A stretch of DNA of 64,000 nt from Actinobacteria bacterium OV320 (GCA_001298545.1 LJCX01000029.1:496001-560000); one strand, 5' to 3'; counted from the first letter of the stretch, positions 7,309 through 16,503 are shown. Translations and numbers: made by a program. The notes: generated from the letters alone by a model not told the origin.

Positions 7309-8100
7309 ATGGTAGGGGCTCCACTGGACATCACCACCAGAGCCGACAGGGGAGGTGTGGCCGCGCCCGTGGATCGGGGAGGAGTGCTGCGGCGCTTTCT
7401 CGGTTCGGCAGGCAGGCCGAAATCCGTGAACGACACCGCTGCTGACCACAGCCAGGCCGCAGGCACCGCCGCCGGCCCCGCCCAGACCGCGACCTTCTCC
7501 ACCGACGCGGACGGGCAGGCGTGGACTCCGCCCACGTGGGAGGAGATCGTCAGCATGCACAGCGGCCGGGTCTACCGGCTCGCCTACCGTCTGACCGGTA
7601 ACCAGCACGACGCCGAGGACCTCACCCAGGAGGTCTTCGTCCGCGTCTTCCGCTCCCTCTCCACGTACACCCCGGGCACCTTCGAGGGCTGGCTGCACCG
7701 CATCACCACCAACCTCTTCCTGGACATGGTCCGCCGCAAGCAGCGCATCCGCTTCGACGCGCTGGGCGACGACGCGGCCGAGCGGCTGCCCAGCAAGGAG
7801 CCCACCCCTCAGCAGCTCTTCAACGACGCCCACTTCGACGCGGACGTCCAGCAGGCCCTCGACACCCTCGCGCCGGAGTTCCGCGCCGCGGTCGTCCTCT
7901 GCGACATCGAAGGTCTGTCCTACGAGGAGATCGCCGCGACCCTGGGCGTCAAGCTGGGCACGGTCCGCTCGCGCATCCACCGCGGCCGTTCGCAGCTGCG
8001 CAAGGCCCTCGCGCACCGCTCGCCCGAAGCGCGTGCCGAGCGCCGCTCCTTCGTACCCCGCGTGCCCGCTCTGGGAGGAGGAAGGGGAGCGACCGCGTGA
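7309..8100 (+). CDS. sigE: ECF RNA polymerase sigma factor, SigE type
   Basis: This 263-residue group 4 sigma factor has region 2 at about 85-150 (HSGRVYRLAYRLTGNQHDAEDLTQEVFVRVF split over the helices) and region 4 at about 190-245 with the helix-turn-helix LSYEEIAATLGVKLGTVRSRIHRGR. A disordered ~80-residue N-terminal extension precedes region 2. ATG at 7309 follows GAGG. The next gene encodes its likely zinc anti-sigma factor and overlaps as GTGA. HtrA and TatB follow, so the regulon probably handles envelope stress. It is the positional counterpart of M. tuberculosis SigE (Rv1221). It should not be confused with the S. coelicolor protein historically called SigE, which is a different gene. 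Confidence 0.92.
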   Translation: MVGAPLDITTRADRGGVAAPVDRGGVLRRFLGSAGRPKSVNDTAADHSQAAGTAAGPAQTATFSTDADGQAWTPPTWEEIVSMHSGRVYRLAYRLTGNQHDAEDLTQEVFVRVFRSLSTYTPGTFEGWLHRITTNLFLDMVRRKQRIRFDALGDDAAERLPSKEPTPQQLFNDAHFDADVQQALDTLAPEFRAAVVLCDIEGLSYEEIAATLGVKLGTVRSRIHRGRSQLRKALAHRSPEARAERRSFVPRVPALGGGRGATA

Positions 8101-9059
8101 GTGGATCCCGACACAACTCCGCCGAGAGGCTCCTCGCCGAGCAGCACCTCGGAGACCGGCTCTCCGCCCTGGTGGACGGCGAACTCGGTCACGACACCCG
8201 CGAGCGGGTGCTGGCGCATCTGGCGACCTGCCCGAAATGCAAGTCGGAGGTCGACGCACAGCGTCGGCTGAAGAACGTCTTCGCGGAAGTCGCCCCGCCG
8301 ACCCCCTCCGAAAGCTTCCTGGCCCGCCTCCAGGGGCTCCCCGGGGGAGGCGACCCGGACGGCGGCACGCCGCTGGGCGGCGGCGGGTTCGGCGACGGAG
8401 TCTTCGGAGTGAGCGGACCAAGACGGGACGAGCCGTTCGAGTTCGGCTACGTACCCGCCCATGGCCACGGCTCCTTCCTGTCACCGGCCTCGGACCGGGG
8501 CTTCCGTATCCACCCCGTCGGCCGTGGCGACCGTCATGACGCCGAGCGTTCGCGCGGTATGCGGTTCGCGTTCGTCGCCGCCGGCGCGGTGTCGCTGGCC
8601 GCGATCGCGCTGGGCGGCATGACGACCGTCGCGCCGATCGACACCACCGCGGACGGTCGCGGGGGCGCGGGCTCCGGGAGCAATGTGACACCGGCCCGCA
8701 CCCCGGGCACGGGCTCGGCGGCATCGCCCGAGAACCAGCGCCGCCGTTCCGTCGGCCCGCTGCTCTCCCAGGGCGGTCAGCTCGGCGACACCCAGGTTGC
8801 CCCGACCGAGGTGTCCGCACCGCTGCTGCCCGGCGTGCCCGCCCCGGCCGTCGGCCCGGTCGAGCAGGCCCTGCACCGGCTCACCTCGCCCATGGTGGCC
8901 GGCGCCGCGGTGATGTCCCCGCTGATACGCCCGCTCGGCACCACCCCGCCGATCGCCCTGACCTCCCTGACCACCGCTCCGGAGGTCACCGGGCTCGGCC
9001 TGCTCGCCGCACCCGTCCCCGCCACCACCACCTCGCCTTCCTCGCAGAACACCCGCTGA
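8097..9059 (+). CDS. Membrane-anchored zinc anti-sigma factor (RseA-like)
   Basis: This 320-residue protein has an N-terminal zf-HC2/ZAS domain with H41-x3-C45-x2-C48 inside DGELGHDTRERVLAHLATCPKC. This is the fold that holds ECF sigma factors inactive. A Gly-rich linker leads to one transmembrane helix at about 155-175 (FAFVAAGAVSLAAIALGGM). The outer ~145 residues are Pro/Thr/Ala-rich and probably sense envelope state or are cut during release. The GTG start overlaps the sigma-factor stop, so the pair is made together. The homologue in position is Rv1222 (RseA). Partner assignment is inference from gene order. Confidence 0.9.
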   Translation: MSGSRHNSAERLLAEQHLGDRLSALVDGELGHDTRERVLAHLATCPKCKSEVDAQRRLKNVFAEVAPPTPSESFLARLQGLPGGGDPDGGTPLGGGGFGDGVFGVSGPRRDEPFEFGYVPAHGHGSFLSPASDRGFRIHPVGRGDRHDAERSRGMRFAFVAAGAVSLAAIALGGMTTVAPIDTTADGRGGAGSGSNVTPARTPGTGSAASPENQRRRSVGPLLSQGGQLGDTQVAPTEVSAPLLPGVPAPAVGPVEQALHRLTSPMVAGAAVMSPLIRPLGTTPPIALTSLTTAPEVTGLGLLAAPVPATTTSPSSQNTR

Positions 9060-9165
9060 CCCGGGCCCTGCGCCGCTCCGCCACGAACCTGGTTGAATCC
9101 AGGGAGGATCCGGGGAGGACCGCGCCCTGCCAGGCAGCCGGGCGCGAAGGCGGGTGGGGGAGAGC

Positions 9166-11580
9166 ATGGACGACGGGAAGCCCACGAGGGCGAAGTGGTG
9201 GAGCAGGCCTCGACCGCAGGGGTCCCCGGGGCGACAGAGCCCCGCGGACCCGGTCCCCGAGGAGACCTTCGGCCCCGAGCCGTCGACCAGGACCGAGGAC
9301 GAAGGCGACTTCGAACTGGCCCGACCCGCACGGCCGGCACCCCCCACCGACGACGGCGACTACGAACTGAGCCGCCCCGCAACAGAAACGGCTCCTCAGC
9401 CGACACCCCCGGCCCCGTTGCCGGCGCCTGCGGCTCCGGAGGCCTTGTTTGCTGAGGCCGCGGCTCCGGACTCCCTGGCTGTTCCGACTGCCTTGGAGGC
9501 CCCGGCTGCGTCGGAGGCTCTGGCTGCGCCGGTTGCTCCGGAGTCCCTGGCTGTCTCTGAGGCCCTGGCTGCGCCTGCGGCTGCGGAGGTTTTGGCTGGT
9601 CCGGAGGCCCCGGCTGCGTTGGAGGCTCTGGCTGCGCCGGTTGCTCCGGAGTCCCTGGCTGTCTCTGAGGCCCTGGCTGCGCCTGCGGCTGCGGAGGTTT
9701 TGGCTGGTCCGGAGGCCCCGGCTGCGTCGGAGGCTCCGGCTGCGCCGGTTGCGCCGGTTGCTCCGGTGGCCCTGGCTGTCCCTGAGGTCCTGGCTGGCCC
9801 GGGGGCCCCGGCGGAGCGGGTCGGTCCGGAGGCTCCGGGCGGTCGAGCCGACGCCGTCGCGTCCGTCGAGGTGCCTGCCACCGAGCCGTCGTCGGTCACC
9901 GACGAACGGCCCAAGCCCCTGCACGACCCCGACCCCTACAGCACCCCGCCGTACGGCGAACCGGGTCCCTGGGCGCCCGCGCCGCCGGTCCAGCACCCGA
10001 CGGCGACCTCCACGCCCGCTCCGGCCGCACATGGCGCCGCGCCGGCCACACCCGCGCCCGCGCTCACCACGGTGCCGATGGCGTTGGAACCCACGGGCCC
10101 CGGAACGACGGCCACTGCGCCCACCGCACCGATCGCGCCCACCTCGCCCGCCGCACAGGTCGGGCCTGCCACATCTGCCGTGTCGCACGCACCCGTCCCA
10201 CCCGCCGTGCCCGCCGTGCCTGTCACACCCGTCACACCTGCCGTGCCCGCCGCGTCGCCCGGCGCGCCCGCCGTCGGTTCCGTCGGGGGGCAGGTCTCCG
10301 CCGGGGATCCCGGTGCCGCGCTCCCTGCCGACCCCTGGCAGCGCTACGACCCATGGTCCGCCGAACCCCTCGCCGGGGCTGCGGCCTCCGGAGGTCCAGG
10401 GCGCGGAGCGCTCGTCGGTGGGCCGCTTCAGTACCAGGGTGCGGGCGTCCTCAGCGAGTCCCAGCAGCGCAGGCGGCTGCGGGGACGGCTGGTCGGTGGA
10501 GCGCTGGCCGTCGCGCTGGTCGCCGGCGGGCTCGGCGGAGCCGTGGGCGTCTATCTGGAGCGCAACGGCGGGCTCGACCCGGTGGAGCTGCCGCAGGCCG
10601 CCGCGGCGCCCACCGGGCGGTCCGCGGACAGCGTGGCCGGGATCGCCGCGCGCGCCCTGCCCGGCGTCGTGACGCTGCACGTCAGCGGAAGCGAGGAGTC
10701 CGGTACCGGTACCGGCTTCGTGCTCGACTCGCTCGGCCACATCCTCACCAACAACCACGTCGTCGAGCCCGCCGGAGGCGACGGCCGGATAACCGTCGTG
10801 TTCAACGGGGGACAGACCGCCGAGGCCGAGGTCGTCGGCCGGGACAGCGGCTACGACCTCGCCGTGGTGAGGGTGACCGGGGTGAAAGGGCTGAAGCCCC
10901 TGTACCTCGGCAACTCCGACAACGTCCGGGTCGGTGACCCGGTCGTCGCCATCGGCGCCCCCTTCGATCTCGAGGGCACCGTCACCTCCGGCATCATCAG
11001 CGCCAAGGAACGGCCCATCACCGCCGGTGGCGGGAGCGGGGACGGGAGCGACGTGTCGTACGTCGACGCCCTGCAGACCGACGCGCCGATCAACCCGGGG
11101 AACTCCGGCGGCCCCCTTCTCGACGCGCAGGGTCATGTCATCGGCATCAACTCCGCCATCCGTTCCGCCGACGACGGCACCGACTCCGGCACCGCCCGGG
11201 CCGGCTCGATCGGCCTGGGTTTCGCCATCCCGGTCAACCAGGGCAAGCGCGTCGCCGAGGAGCTGATCAACACCGGCCGGGCGACCCACCCGGTCATCGG
11301 CGTCACGCTCGACATGGACTACGCGGGCGACGGCGCCCGGGTCGGTACGGCGGACAGCACCGCGGGCGACCCGGTCACCGAGGGCGGGCCCGCCGACCGG
11401 GCCGGAGTCCGCGCGGGGGACGTCATCACGGAGATCGACGGCCGGCGCGTCCACTCCGGCGAGGAGCTGATCGTCAAGACCCGCGCCCACCGTCCCGGCG
11501 ACCGGCTGGCGCTGACGATCGAACGGGACGGCGGGGAACGCACCCTCACCCTGGTCCTCGGCTCGTCCGGCGGCGGCTGA
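9166..11580 (+). CDS. HtrA/DegP-like serine protease with PDZ domain
   Basis: This 804-residue trypsin-like protease has a cytoplasmic tail of ~440 residues, one membrane helix at about 444-465 (GGALAVALVAGGLGGAVGVYL), then an external protease and a PDZ domain. The triad is His531 (NNHVVE), Asp564 (YDLAVV) and Ser647 (GNSGGP). The PDZ domain covers roughly 695-795. The tail is Ala/Pro-rich and includes a 36-residue tandem duplication. I chose ATG at 9166, preceded by GGGGGAGAG; GTG at 9154 is the alternative. It degrades or refolds damaged envelope proteins and is the likely Rv1223 counterpart. Its place after sigE and the anti-sigma gene suggests control by that sigma factor. Confidence 0.93.
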   Translation: MDDGKPTRAKWWSRPRPQGSPGRQSPADPVPEETFGPEPSTRTEDEGDFELARPARPAPPTDDGDYELSRPATETAPQPTPPAPLPAPAAPEALFAEAAAPDSLAVPTALEAPAASEALAAPVAPESLAVSEALAAPAAAEVLAGPEAPAALEALAAPVAPESLAVSEALAAPAAAEVLAGPEAPAASEAPAAPVAPVAPVALAVPEVLAGPGAPAERVGPEAPGGRADAVASVEVPATEPSSVTDERPKPLHDPDPYSTPPYGEPGPWAPAPPVQHPTATSTPAPAAHGAAPATPAPALTTVPMALEPTGPGTTATAPTAPIAPTSPAAQVGPATSAVSHAPVPPAVPAVPVTPVTPAVPAASPGAPAVGSVGGQVSAGDPGAALPADPWQRYDPWSAEPLAGAAASGGPGRGALVGGPLQYQGAGVLSESQQRRRLRGRLVGGALAVALVAGGLGGAVGVYLERNGGLDPVELPQAAAAPTGRSADSVAGIAARALPGVVTLHVSGSEESGTGTGFVLDSLGHILTNNHVVEPAGGDGRITVVFNGGQTAEAEVVGRDSGYDLAVVRVTGVKGLKPLYLGNSDNVRVGDPVVAIGAPFDLEGTVTSGIISAKERPITAGGGSGDGSDVSYVDALQTDAPINPGNSGGPLLDAQGHVIGINSAIRSADDGTDSGTARAGSIGLGFAIPVNQGKRVAEELINTGRATHPVIGVTLDMDYAGDGARVGTADSTAGDPVTEGGPADRAGVRAGDVITEIDGRRVHSGEELIVKTRAHRPGDRLALTIERDGGERTLTLVLGSSGGG
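9513..9728 (+). repeat. Two tandem 108-bp units inside the HtrA-like gene
   Basis: Positions 9513-9620 and 9621-9728 are almost identical, differing visibly only at the last base. The following sequence starts a degenerate third unit. Each encodes 36 residues rich in Ala, Pro and Glu (EALAAPVAPESLAVSEALAA and more). Codons such as GCT and TCT are unusually common here compared with the rest of the gene. Confidence 0.85.
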
Positions 11581-11827
11581 CGCGGCCCGCCCCTGTTCCG
11601 GCGCTTTCCCAGGGATTGACAGAAACGTCACAGGTCGGGCCCCGAAACCCGGTCCCACAAGGCAAACAACGCGGAAAACCGGCCGCGTACACGTACGCGG
11701 ACGCCCCCGGACGGTACCGGTCGGACAGGTGCGACAGGTACCGTGGACCCGGCCCGGACCACGGAAGACCCGACTTGACCACCGAGGGCCGAGGGCCCAG
11801 GGCCGCGGACATCGCAAGGAGCTTCAG

Positions 11828-12298
11828 GTGTTCAATGACATAGGACCGCTCGAGCTGGTGACGATCGTCGTCCTGGCCGTGCTCGTCTTCGGTCCGGACA
11901 AGCTCCCGAAGGTCATCCAGGACGTGATGCGTACCGTCCGGAAGATTCGTGAGTTCTCGGAGAGCGCCAAGGCGGACATCCGCAGCGAACTGGGTCCGGA
12001 GTTCAAGGACTTCGAGTTCGAGGACCTCAACCCCAAGACGTTCATCCGCAAGCAGCTGGACAACGACGAGCTGGGGCTCAAGGAGATCCGCAACGGCTTC
12101 GACCTGAAGAAGGAGATGGCCGAGGTCACGGACGCGGTCCACAGCCGCGACACGGACGCCGCCGTCTCGGGTTCGGCCGCCTCGGCGATTTCGTCGGGTT
12201 CGGCGGCGTCTTCGGGGGACGGTCGTATCGACATGACCAAGAAGCCCGAGGAGCCCGCCAAGGACGACCGTCCGCCCTACGACGCGGACGCCACCTGA
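11828..12298 (+). CDS. tatB: Sec-independent protein translocase TatB
   Basis: TatB receives twin-arginine precursors at the Tat translocase with TatC. The 156-residue protein starts FNDIGPLELVTIVVLAVLVF, a short transmembrane helix, followed by the conserved hinge GPDKLPKV and an amphipathic helix. The rest is charged and then Ser/Ala-rich. GTG at 11828 is preceded by AAGGAG at suitable spacing. The frame stays open ~100 bp upstream but lacks homology there. The gene ends the sigE-htrA-tatB series, as in mycobacteria (Rv1224). The ~250-bp gap after the protease suggests its own promoter. Confidence 0.93.
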   Translation: MFNDIGPLELVTIVVLAVLVFGPDKLPKVIQDVMRTVRKIREFSESAKADIRSELGPEFKDFEFEDLNPKTFIRKQLDNDELGLKEIRNGFDLKKEMAEVTDAVHSRDTDAAVSGSAASAISSGSAASSGDGRIDMTKKPEEPAKDDRPPYDADAT

Positions 12299-12467
12299 GT
12301 GACGCGCGCTCCCCGATGTGAGGGGGCGCACGCCGCACGCGCCGGGCGGCTTCCCGGCAGCGCGGAGCGGGGTGGCTATGCTGCCTGGTTGTTGTGCGGA
12401 GCGGACGAGTACGCCCGAAGGGGGGCGGGCCGGTCGTTCCGTCGAGAACGAGGAGGCGTCCGGGCAC

Positions 12468-13127
12468 ATGGAGACGACGAGTCGGGCAGTCGAGCAGACG
12501 CCGGCCGCGGAGGGCGGACAACACGTCCCCACCGCGCGGCGTACGGTCGACGGCTACTTGGAGGCACCCTTCCCCTGGTACGGCCTCGACGAGGCCTTCA
12601 CGGGGCCGCGCTGGCTGATGCAGGTGGGTGCGGCGGTCGACGGAGCCGTCGAGCACGGTTCCATCGGTCACGGTGACGAACCCTCCGTACGGCACGAGAC
12701 GGCCGGTGAGGACCGCGGGAAGTTCGCGGTCGTGGTGACCGTCGCCGCGAACCCCGTACGGCGCAGCCCGGACGGCACGGGCCTGCTGGAGGCCACCTCG
12801 GTGTCCTCGGCGGCCTGGCTGGCGGGGGTGGGCCTGCTGACCTTCACCTGGCCCGGCCAGATGGACCACAGCCTGCGCGACGACTGGCTGGACCAGCAGA
12901 CCGAGACGGCGTGGGTCCTCGCCGACGACCTCGCGGGGCCGGACTGGTCGACGCTGTCCCTGCCGGTCGACGGGGTGCCGACGTCCTTCCACTACCGCGA
13001 GTCGGAGTTCGGCTGGGTGCTGGCCGGTTCGACCTCGCAAGGGGTGCACGTGGGGGCGTACGGGAGGGGCATGAGCGCGTACGGCCTCGGTTTCGCCATG
13101 ATCAAGGACATCGAGACCTACGCCTGA
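12468..13127 (+). CDS. Conserved Streptomyces hypothetical protein
   Basis: I do not recognise a functional family. The 219-residue product has no signal peptide or clear membrane helix. It is rich in Trp and aromatic residues (APFPWYGLDEAF, WLAGVGLLTFTWPGQMDH), suggesting a compact globular fold. The C-terminal part (FGWVLAGSTSQGVHVGAYGRGMSAYGLGFAMIKDI) is Gly-rich. ATG at 12468 has AGGAGG 11 nt upstream. A strong hairpin terminator follows directly. It lies between tatB and mrp on the plus strand and is transcribed towards mrp. Confidence 0.8.
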   Translation: METTSRAVEQTPAAEGGQHVPTARRTVDGYLEAPFPWYGLDEAFTGPRWLMQVGAAVDGAVEHGSIGHGDEPSVRHETAGEDRGKFAVVVTVAANPVRRSPDGTGLLEATSVSSAAWLAGVGLLTFTWPGQMDHSLRDDWLDQQTETAWVLADDLAGPDWSTLSLPVDGVPTSFHYRESEFGWVLAGSTSQGVHVGAYGRGMSAYGLGFAMIKDIETYA

Positions 13128-13141
13128 TCAGCCGTACGAGA

Positions 13142-13176
13142 GCGGGGGCGCCGTCCGTGCTGGACGGCGCCCCCGC
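13142..13176. terminator. Bidirectional hairpin terminator
   Basis: A 15-bp perfect G/C-rich stem (13142-13156 with 13162-13176, 5-nt loop) lies between convergent genes. There is no T-tract. Confidence 0.85.
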
Positions 13177-13233
13177 TGTCGTGGGAAGGCGAATGTAGAT
13201 GTACGGGACTCGCGGCCGGGCCGGAGCGCCGGG

Positions 13234-14367
13234 CTAGAACTTGTTCCTGGGCGTGATGCCGAGCGACAGTCCCGAGAGACCGCGCTGCCTGCCGCCCAGC
13301 TTGCCCGCGATGGCCCGCAAGGCGGAGCCGGCCGGGGACTCGGGGTCGGTCAGGACGACCGGCTTGCCCTCGTCACCGCCCTCGCGCAGCCGGACGTCGA
13401 TCGGGATGGAGCCGAGCACCGGGACGTTCGCGCCGGTCGTGCGGGTGAGGCCCTCGGCCACCGACTGTCCGCCTCCGGTGCCGAAGACGTCGACCATCTC
13501 CCCGCAGTGCGGGCAGGGCAGACCGGACATGTTCTCGACCACGCCGACGATCTTCTGGTGGGTCTGCACGGCGATGGAGCCCGCCCGCTCGGCCACCTCG
13601 GCCGCCGCCTGCTGCGGGGTCGTCACGACCAGGATCTCGGCGTTCGGGACCAGCTGCGCCACGGAGATCGCGATGTCGCCGGTGCCCGGCGGGAGGTCGA
13701 GCAGCAGCACGTCCAGGTCGCCCCAGTACACGTCGGCCAGGAACTGCTGGAGCGCGCGGTGCAGCATCGGGCCGCGCCAGACGACCGGGGCGTTGCCCGG
13801 GGTGAACATGCCGATGGAGATGACCTTCACGCCGTGCGCGGACGGCGGCATGATCATGTTCTCGACCTGGGTGGGACGGCCGTCCGCGCCCAGCATGCGC
13901 GGCACGCTGTGGCCGTAGATGTCGGCGTCGACGACACCCACCTTCAGACCGTCGGCCGCCATCGCCGCCGCCAGGTTCACCGTCACCGAGGACTTGCCGA
14001 CGCCGCCCTTGCCGGACGCGACCGCGTACACCCGGGTCAGCGAGCCGGGCTTGGCGAACGGGACCTCGCGCTCGGTCTGGCCGCCGCGCAGGGCGTTCGC
14101 CAGCTCCTTGCGCTGCTCGTCGCTCATGACGTCGAGCGTGACGTCGACGCGGGTGACGCCGTCGACCCGGGAGACCGCGTCGGTCACCCGCTGCGTGATC
14201 GTCTCGCGCATCGGGCAGCCGGAGACCGTCAGGTACACGGTGACCGCGACCGTCCCGTCCACGCCGATCTCTACCGACTTCACCATCCCCAGTTCGGTGA
14301 TGGGCCGGTTGATCTCGGGGTCGTTCACCGTCGCCAGTGCCTCGCGCACCGCGTCTTCGCTAGCCAT
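13234..14367 (-). CDS. mrp: Mrp/NBP35-type iron-sulfur carrier ATPase
   Basis: This 377-residue protein carries an N-terminal MIP18/DUF59 domain (about 5-85, with SGCPM) and a deviant-Walker P-loop domain with GKGGVGKS at about 119-126. CPHC (Cys285 and Cys288) is the pair that binds a bridging 4Fe-4S cluster between subunits. The family assembles and transfers Fe-S clusters to apoproteins in the cytoplasm. The ATG lies at 14367. It is convergent with the hypothetical gene to its left and may share an operon with the DUF1003 and CBS genes to its right. The positional counterpart is Rv1229c. Confidence 0.93.
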   Translation of the reverse strand: MASEDAVREALATVNDPEINRPITELGMVKSVEIGVDGTVAVTVYLTVSGCPMRETITQRVTDAVSRVDGVTRVDVTLDVMSDEQRKELANALRGGQTEREVPFAKPGSLTRVYAVASGKGGVGKSSVTVNLAAAMAADGLKVGVVDADIYGHSVPRMLGADGRPTQVENMIMPPSAHGVKVISIGMFTPGNAPVVWRGPMLHRALQQFLADVYWGDLDVLLLDLPPGTGDIAISVAQLVPNAEILVVTTPQQAAAEVAERAGSIAVQTHQKIVGVVENMSGLPCPHCGEMVDVFGTGGGQSVAEGLTRTTGANVPVLGSIPIDVRLREGGDEGKPVVLTDPESPAGSALRAIAGKLGGRQRGLSGLSLGITPRNKF

Positions 14368-14410
14368 AGGGACGATGGTACGGCGCTCGGCGGGGGCGCC
14401 GGTAAGCCTG

Positions 14411-15007
14411 TCACCGGTCTTCTACGTCACGTCCCCGCGACCGTTCTGCCGGGAATACGGCATGTTCGCGATGCCCGTCCCGCCGTTCCTCCAGTTCCTT
14501 GACCATGTCCTGGAGCTCCGAGCGGATCCAGTCCCGGGTGGCGACCTCGCCGAGACCGATCCGCAGGGCGGCGATCTCCCGGGTCAGATACTCGGTGTCG
14601 GCGATGGACCGCTCGTTCTGCTTGCGGTCCTGCTCCAGGTTGACCCGGTCACGGTCGTCCTGCCGGTTCTGCGCGAGCAGGATCAGCGGGGCCGCGTAGG
14701 AGGCCTGCAGCGACAGCATCAGGGTCAGGAAGATGAAGGGGTAGTTGTCGAAGCGCAGGTCGCGCGGGGCGAAGATGTTCCACAGGACCCAGACGATGAT
14801 GACGATCGTCATCCAGACGATGAACCGCCCGGTGCCCAGGAACCGCGCGATGCGCTCCGACAGCCGCCCGAAGGCCTCCGGGTCCCACTCGGGCAGGATC
14901 CGGTGCCGGGGCGGCCGCGGCTGGTCCAGCCGGGCCCGGGGACGGCTGGTCGCCGTGGCGCCGGCCGGGGTGCGCTCGACGCGCCCGGCCTCGCGGTCAG
15001 GAGCCAT
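14411..15007 (-). CDS. DUF1003 membrane protein
   Basis: This 198-residue protein has two central membrane helices, about 62-80 (FIVWMTIVIIVWVLWNIF) and 90-112 (YPFIFLTLMLSLQASYAAPLI). A QNRQDDRDR motif follows, and then a long charged coiled coil ending in VKELEERRDG. This is the DUF1003 layout. No biochemical role is established. Its start overlaps the end of the CBS-protein gene by 11 nt, so the two are coupled. That partner contains MgtE cytosolic domains, and CorA lies nearby, so a link to divalent cation control is plausible but inferred. Confidence 0.88.
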   Translation of the reverse strand: MAPDREAGRVERTPAGATATSRPRARLDQPRPPRHRILPEWDPEAFGRLSERIARFLGTGRFIVWMTIVIIVWVLWNIFAPRDLRFDNYPFIFLTLMLSLQASYAAPLILLAQNRQDDRDRVNLEQDRKQNERSIADTEYLTREIAALRIGLGEVATRDWIRSELQDMVKELEERRDGHREHAVFPAERSRGRDVEDR

Positions 15008-16292
15008 GCGGGCCCACCTCCTCGGTCGTGTCCTCGTCGAGGTGGAACTCCGTCATCCGCCAGTCCTCCGGCAGCATGTGGTCCAGGACGTCGTCCACGG
15101 TCACCGCGCCCAGCAGCGAGCCCGCTTCGTCGACGACGGGCGCCGCGACCATGTCGTACGTCGCGAAGAACCCGGCGACGACGGGCAGCGCCGCGTCCGG
15201 CGCCAGGGCCTGGAGATCGTCGTCGAGCATCGAGCTGACCAGCGTGTACGGGGGGTCGCGCAGCAGCCGCTGGAAGTGCACCGTGCCGAGGTACTTGCCG
15301 GTCGGGGTCTCGTCGGGCGGGCGGCAGACGTAGACCTGCGCGGCGAGGGCGGGGGAGAGGTCGCGGTTGCGCACCCGAGCGAGGGCGTCGGCGACGGTGG
15401 CGTCGGGGCGCAGGATGATCGGCTCGGTGGTCATCAGCCCGCCCGCGGTGTGCTCCTCGTACGACATCAGGCGCCGCATGTCGGCCGCGTCGGCGGGCTG
15501 CATCAGGCTCAGCAGCCGCTCCTGGTCCTGCTCCGGGAGTTCGGAGAGCAGGTCGGCCGCGTCGTCGGGGTCCATGGCCTCCAGGACGTCCGCCGCGCGC
15601 TCCTCCTTCAGCTTGCCGAGGATCTCGATCTGGTCGTCCTCCGGGAGCTCCTCGAGGACGTCGGCGAGACGGTCGTCGTCGAGCGCGGCGGCGACCTCCG
15701 CGCGCCGCTTCGGCGACAGATGGTGCAGGACGTTGGCGAGGTCGGCGGGGCGCAGCTGCTCGAAGGTGGCGAGGAGACTCTCCGCGCCCTGTCCGTGCTC
15801 CTCCAGCGAGAAACCGGTGACCGCCGACCACTCCACGGTCAGCGTCTCGCCCTTCGCCCGCCGGAAGGCGCTCGCCTTCTTCCCCTTGCGTACGAAGACC
15901 CGGTCGAGCTCCCAGTCCCGGCGGGCCGGCAGCTGCTGCACCGACACGTCGAGGACGGTGACCTCCTCGCCGGTCTCGACGAGCGTGACGCGCCGGTCGA
16001 GCAGCTCCCCGAAGACGAGGCGCTCGGTGGGCCGCTGTTCGAAGCGGCGGACGTTGAGGACGCCGGTGGTGATGACCTGGCCGGACTCGATGCCGGTCAC
16101 CCGGGTCATGGGCAGGAAGATGCGGCGCCGGGTGGACAGTTCGACGACCAGTCCGAGCACCCTCGGCGGCCGCCGCCGCACCCGCAGCACGACGACCAGA
16201 TCGCGTACCCGCCCCACCTGGTCGCCGCTCGGGTCGAAGACCGGAACGCCGGAGAGGTGCGAGACGAAGATCCGCGGGGCGCCCGCCACCAT
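14997..16292 (-). CDS. MgtE N-domain/CBS-domain protein without the MgtE channel
   Basis: This 431-residue protein has an N-terminal PRC-barrel-like region (MVAGAPRIFVSHLSGVPVFD...), a middle MgtE-N superhelical domain with repeated LPEDDQIEIL-type helices (about 175-280), and a CBS pair (about 290-410). MgtE magnesium channels use these domains as Mg2+ sensors, but the membrane channel domain is absent here. Annotation as magnesium transporter is therefore doubtful. ATG at 16292 is preceded by AAGGAGG, an excellent SD. Translation is coupled to a DUF1003 membrane protein. It may be a free sensor or regulator. The positional counterpart is Rv1232c. Confidence 0.88.
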   Translation of the reverse strand: MVAGAPRIFVSHLSGVPVFDPSGDQVGRVRDLVVVLRVRRRPPRVLGLVVELSTRRRIFLPMTRVTGIESGQVITTGVLNVRRFEQRPTERLVFGELLDRRVTLVETGEEVTVLDVSVQQLPARRDWELDRVFVRKGKKASAFRRAKGETLTVEWSAVTGFSLEEHGQGAESLLATFEQLRPADLANVLHHLSPKRRAEVAAALDDDRLADVLEELPEDDQIEILGKLKEERAADVLEAMDPDDAADLLSELPEQDQERLLSLMQPADAADMRRLMSYEEHTAGGLMTTEPIILRPDATVADALARVRNRDLSPALAAQVYVCRPPDETPTGKYLGTVHFQRLLRDPPYTLVSSMLDDDLQALAPDAALPVVAGFFATYDMVAAPVVDEAGSLLGAVTVDDVLDHMLPEDWRMTEFHLDEDTTEEVGPHGS

Positions 16293-16503
16293 GACCGCAC
16301 CTCCTTCTTCCGTACTGCCGTCAGTGCTGTTGCCGGTGATGTTCTTTTCCCAATTGCCCGCTCGTGCGGGCTTCAGGCTAGCCCGTCCCGATCGGATCCG
16401 CCCTGGTGGGCGGTCCGGACGGACTGGCTCCGTTCGCCCGCCGCGACCCCGGTACGCTGCCGTACGCCGCTCAGCACACCCCCGCAGAAAGGCGGCCTTC
16501 TCT

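Noticed and set aside
9396..9914. Collagen-like (Gly-Ala) ORF antisense to the protease repeat tract
   Set aside because: It is the reverse reading of the Ala/Pro repeat in the true gene and has no ribosome-binding site.
8986..11817. A very long antisense open frame opposite the HtrA-like gene, with others opposite moeZ, adnA and adnB
   Set aside because: At this GC content stops are rare in the complementary frames. The products are Arg/Gly/Pro-rich with no family signal, and the sense genes have full catalytic motifs.
14997..16292. Magnesium transporter
   Set aside because: It has only the cytosolic sensor domains of MgtE; no membrane helices are present.
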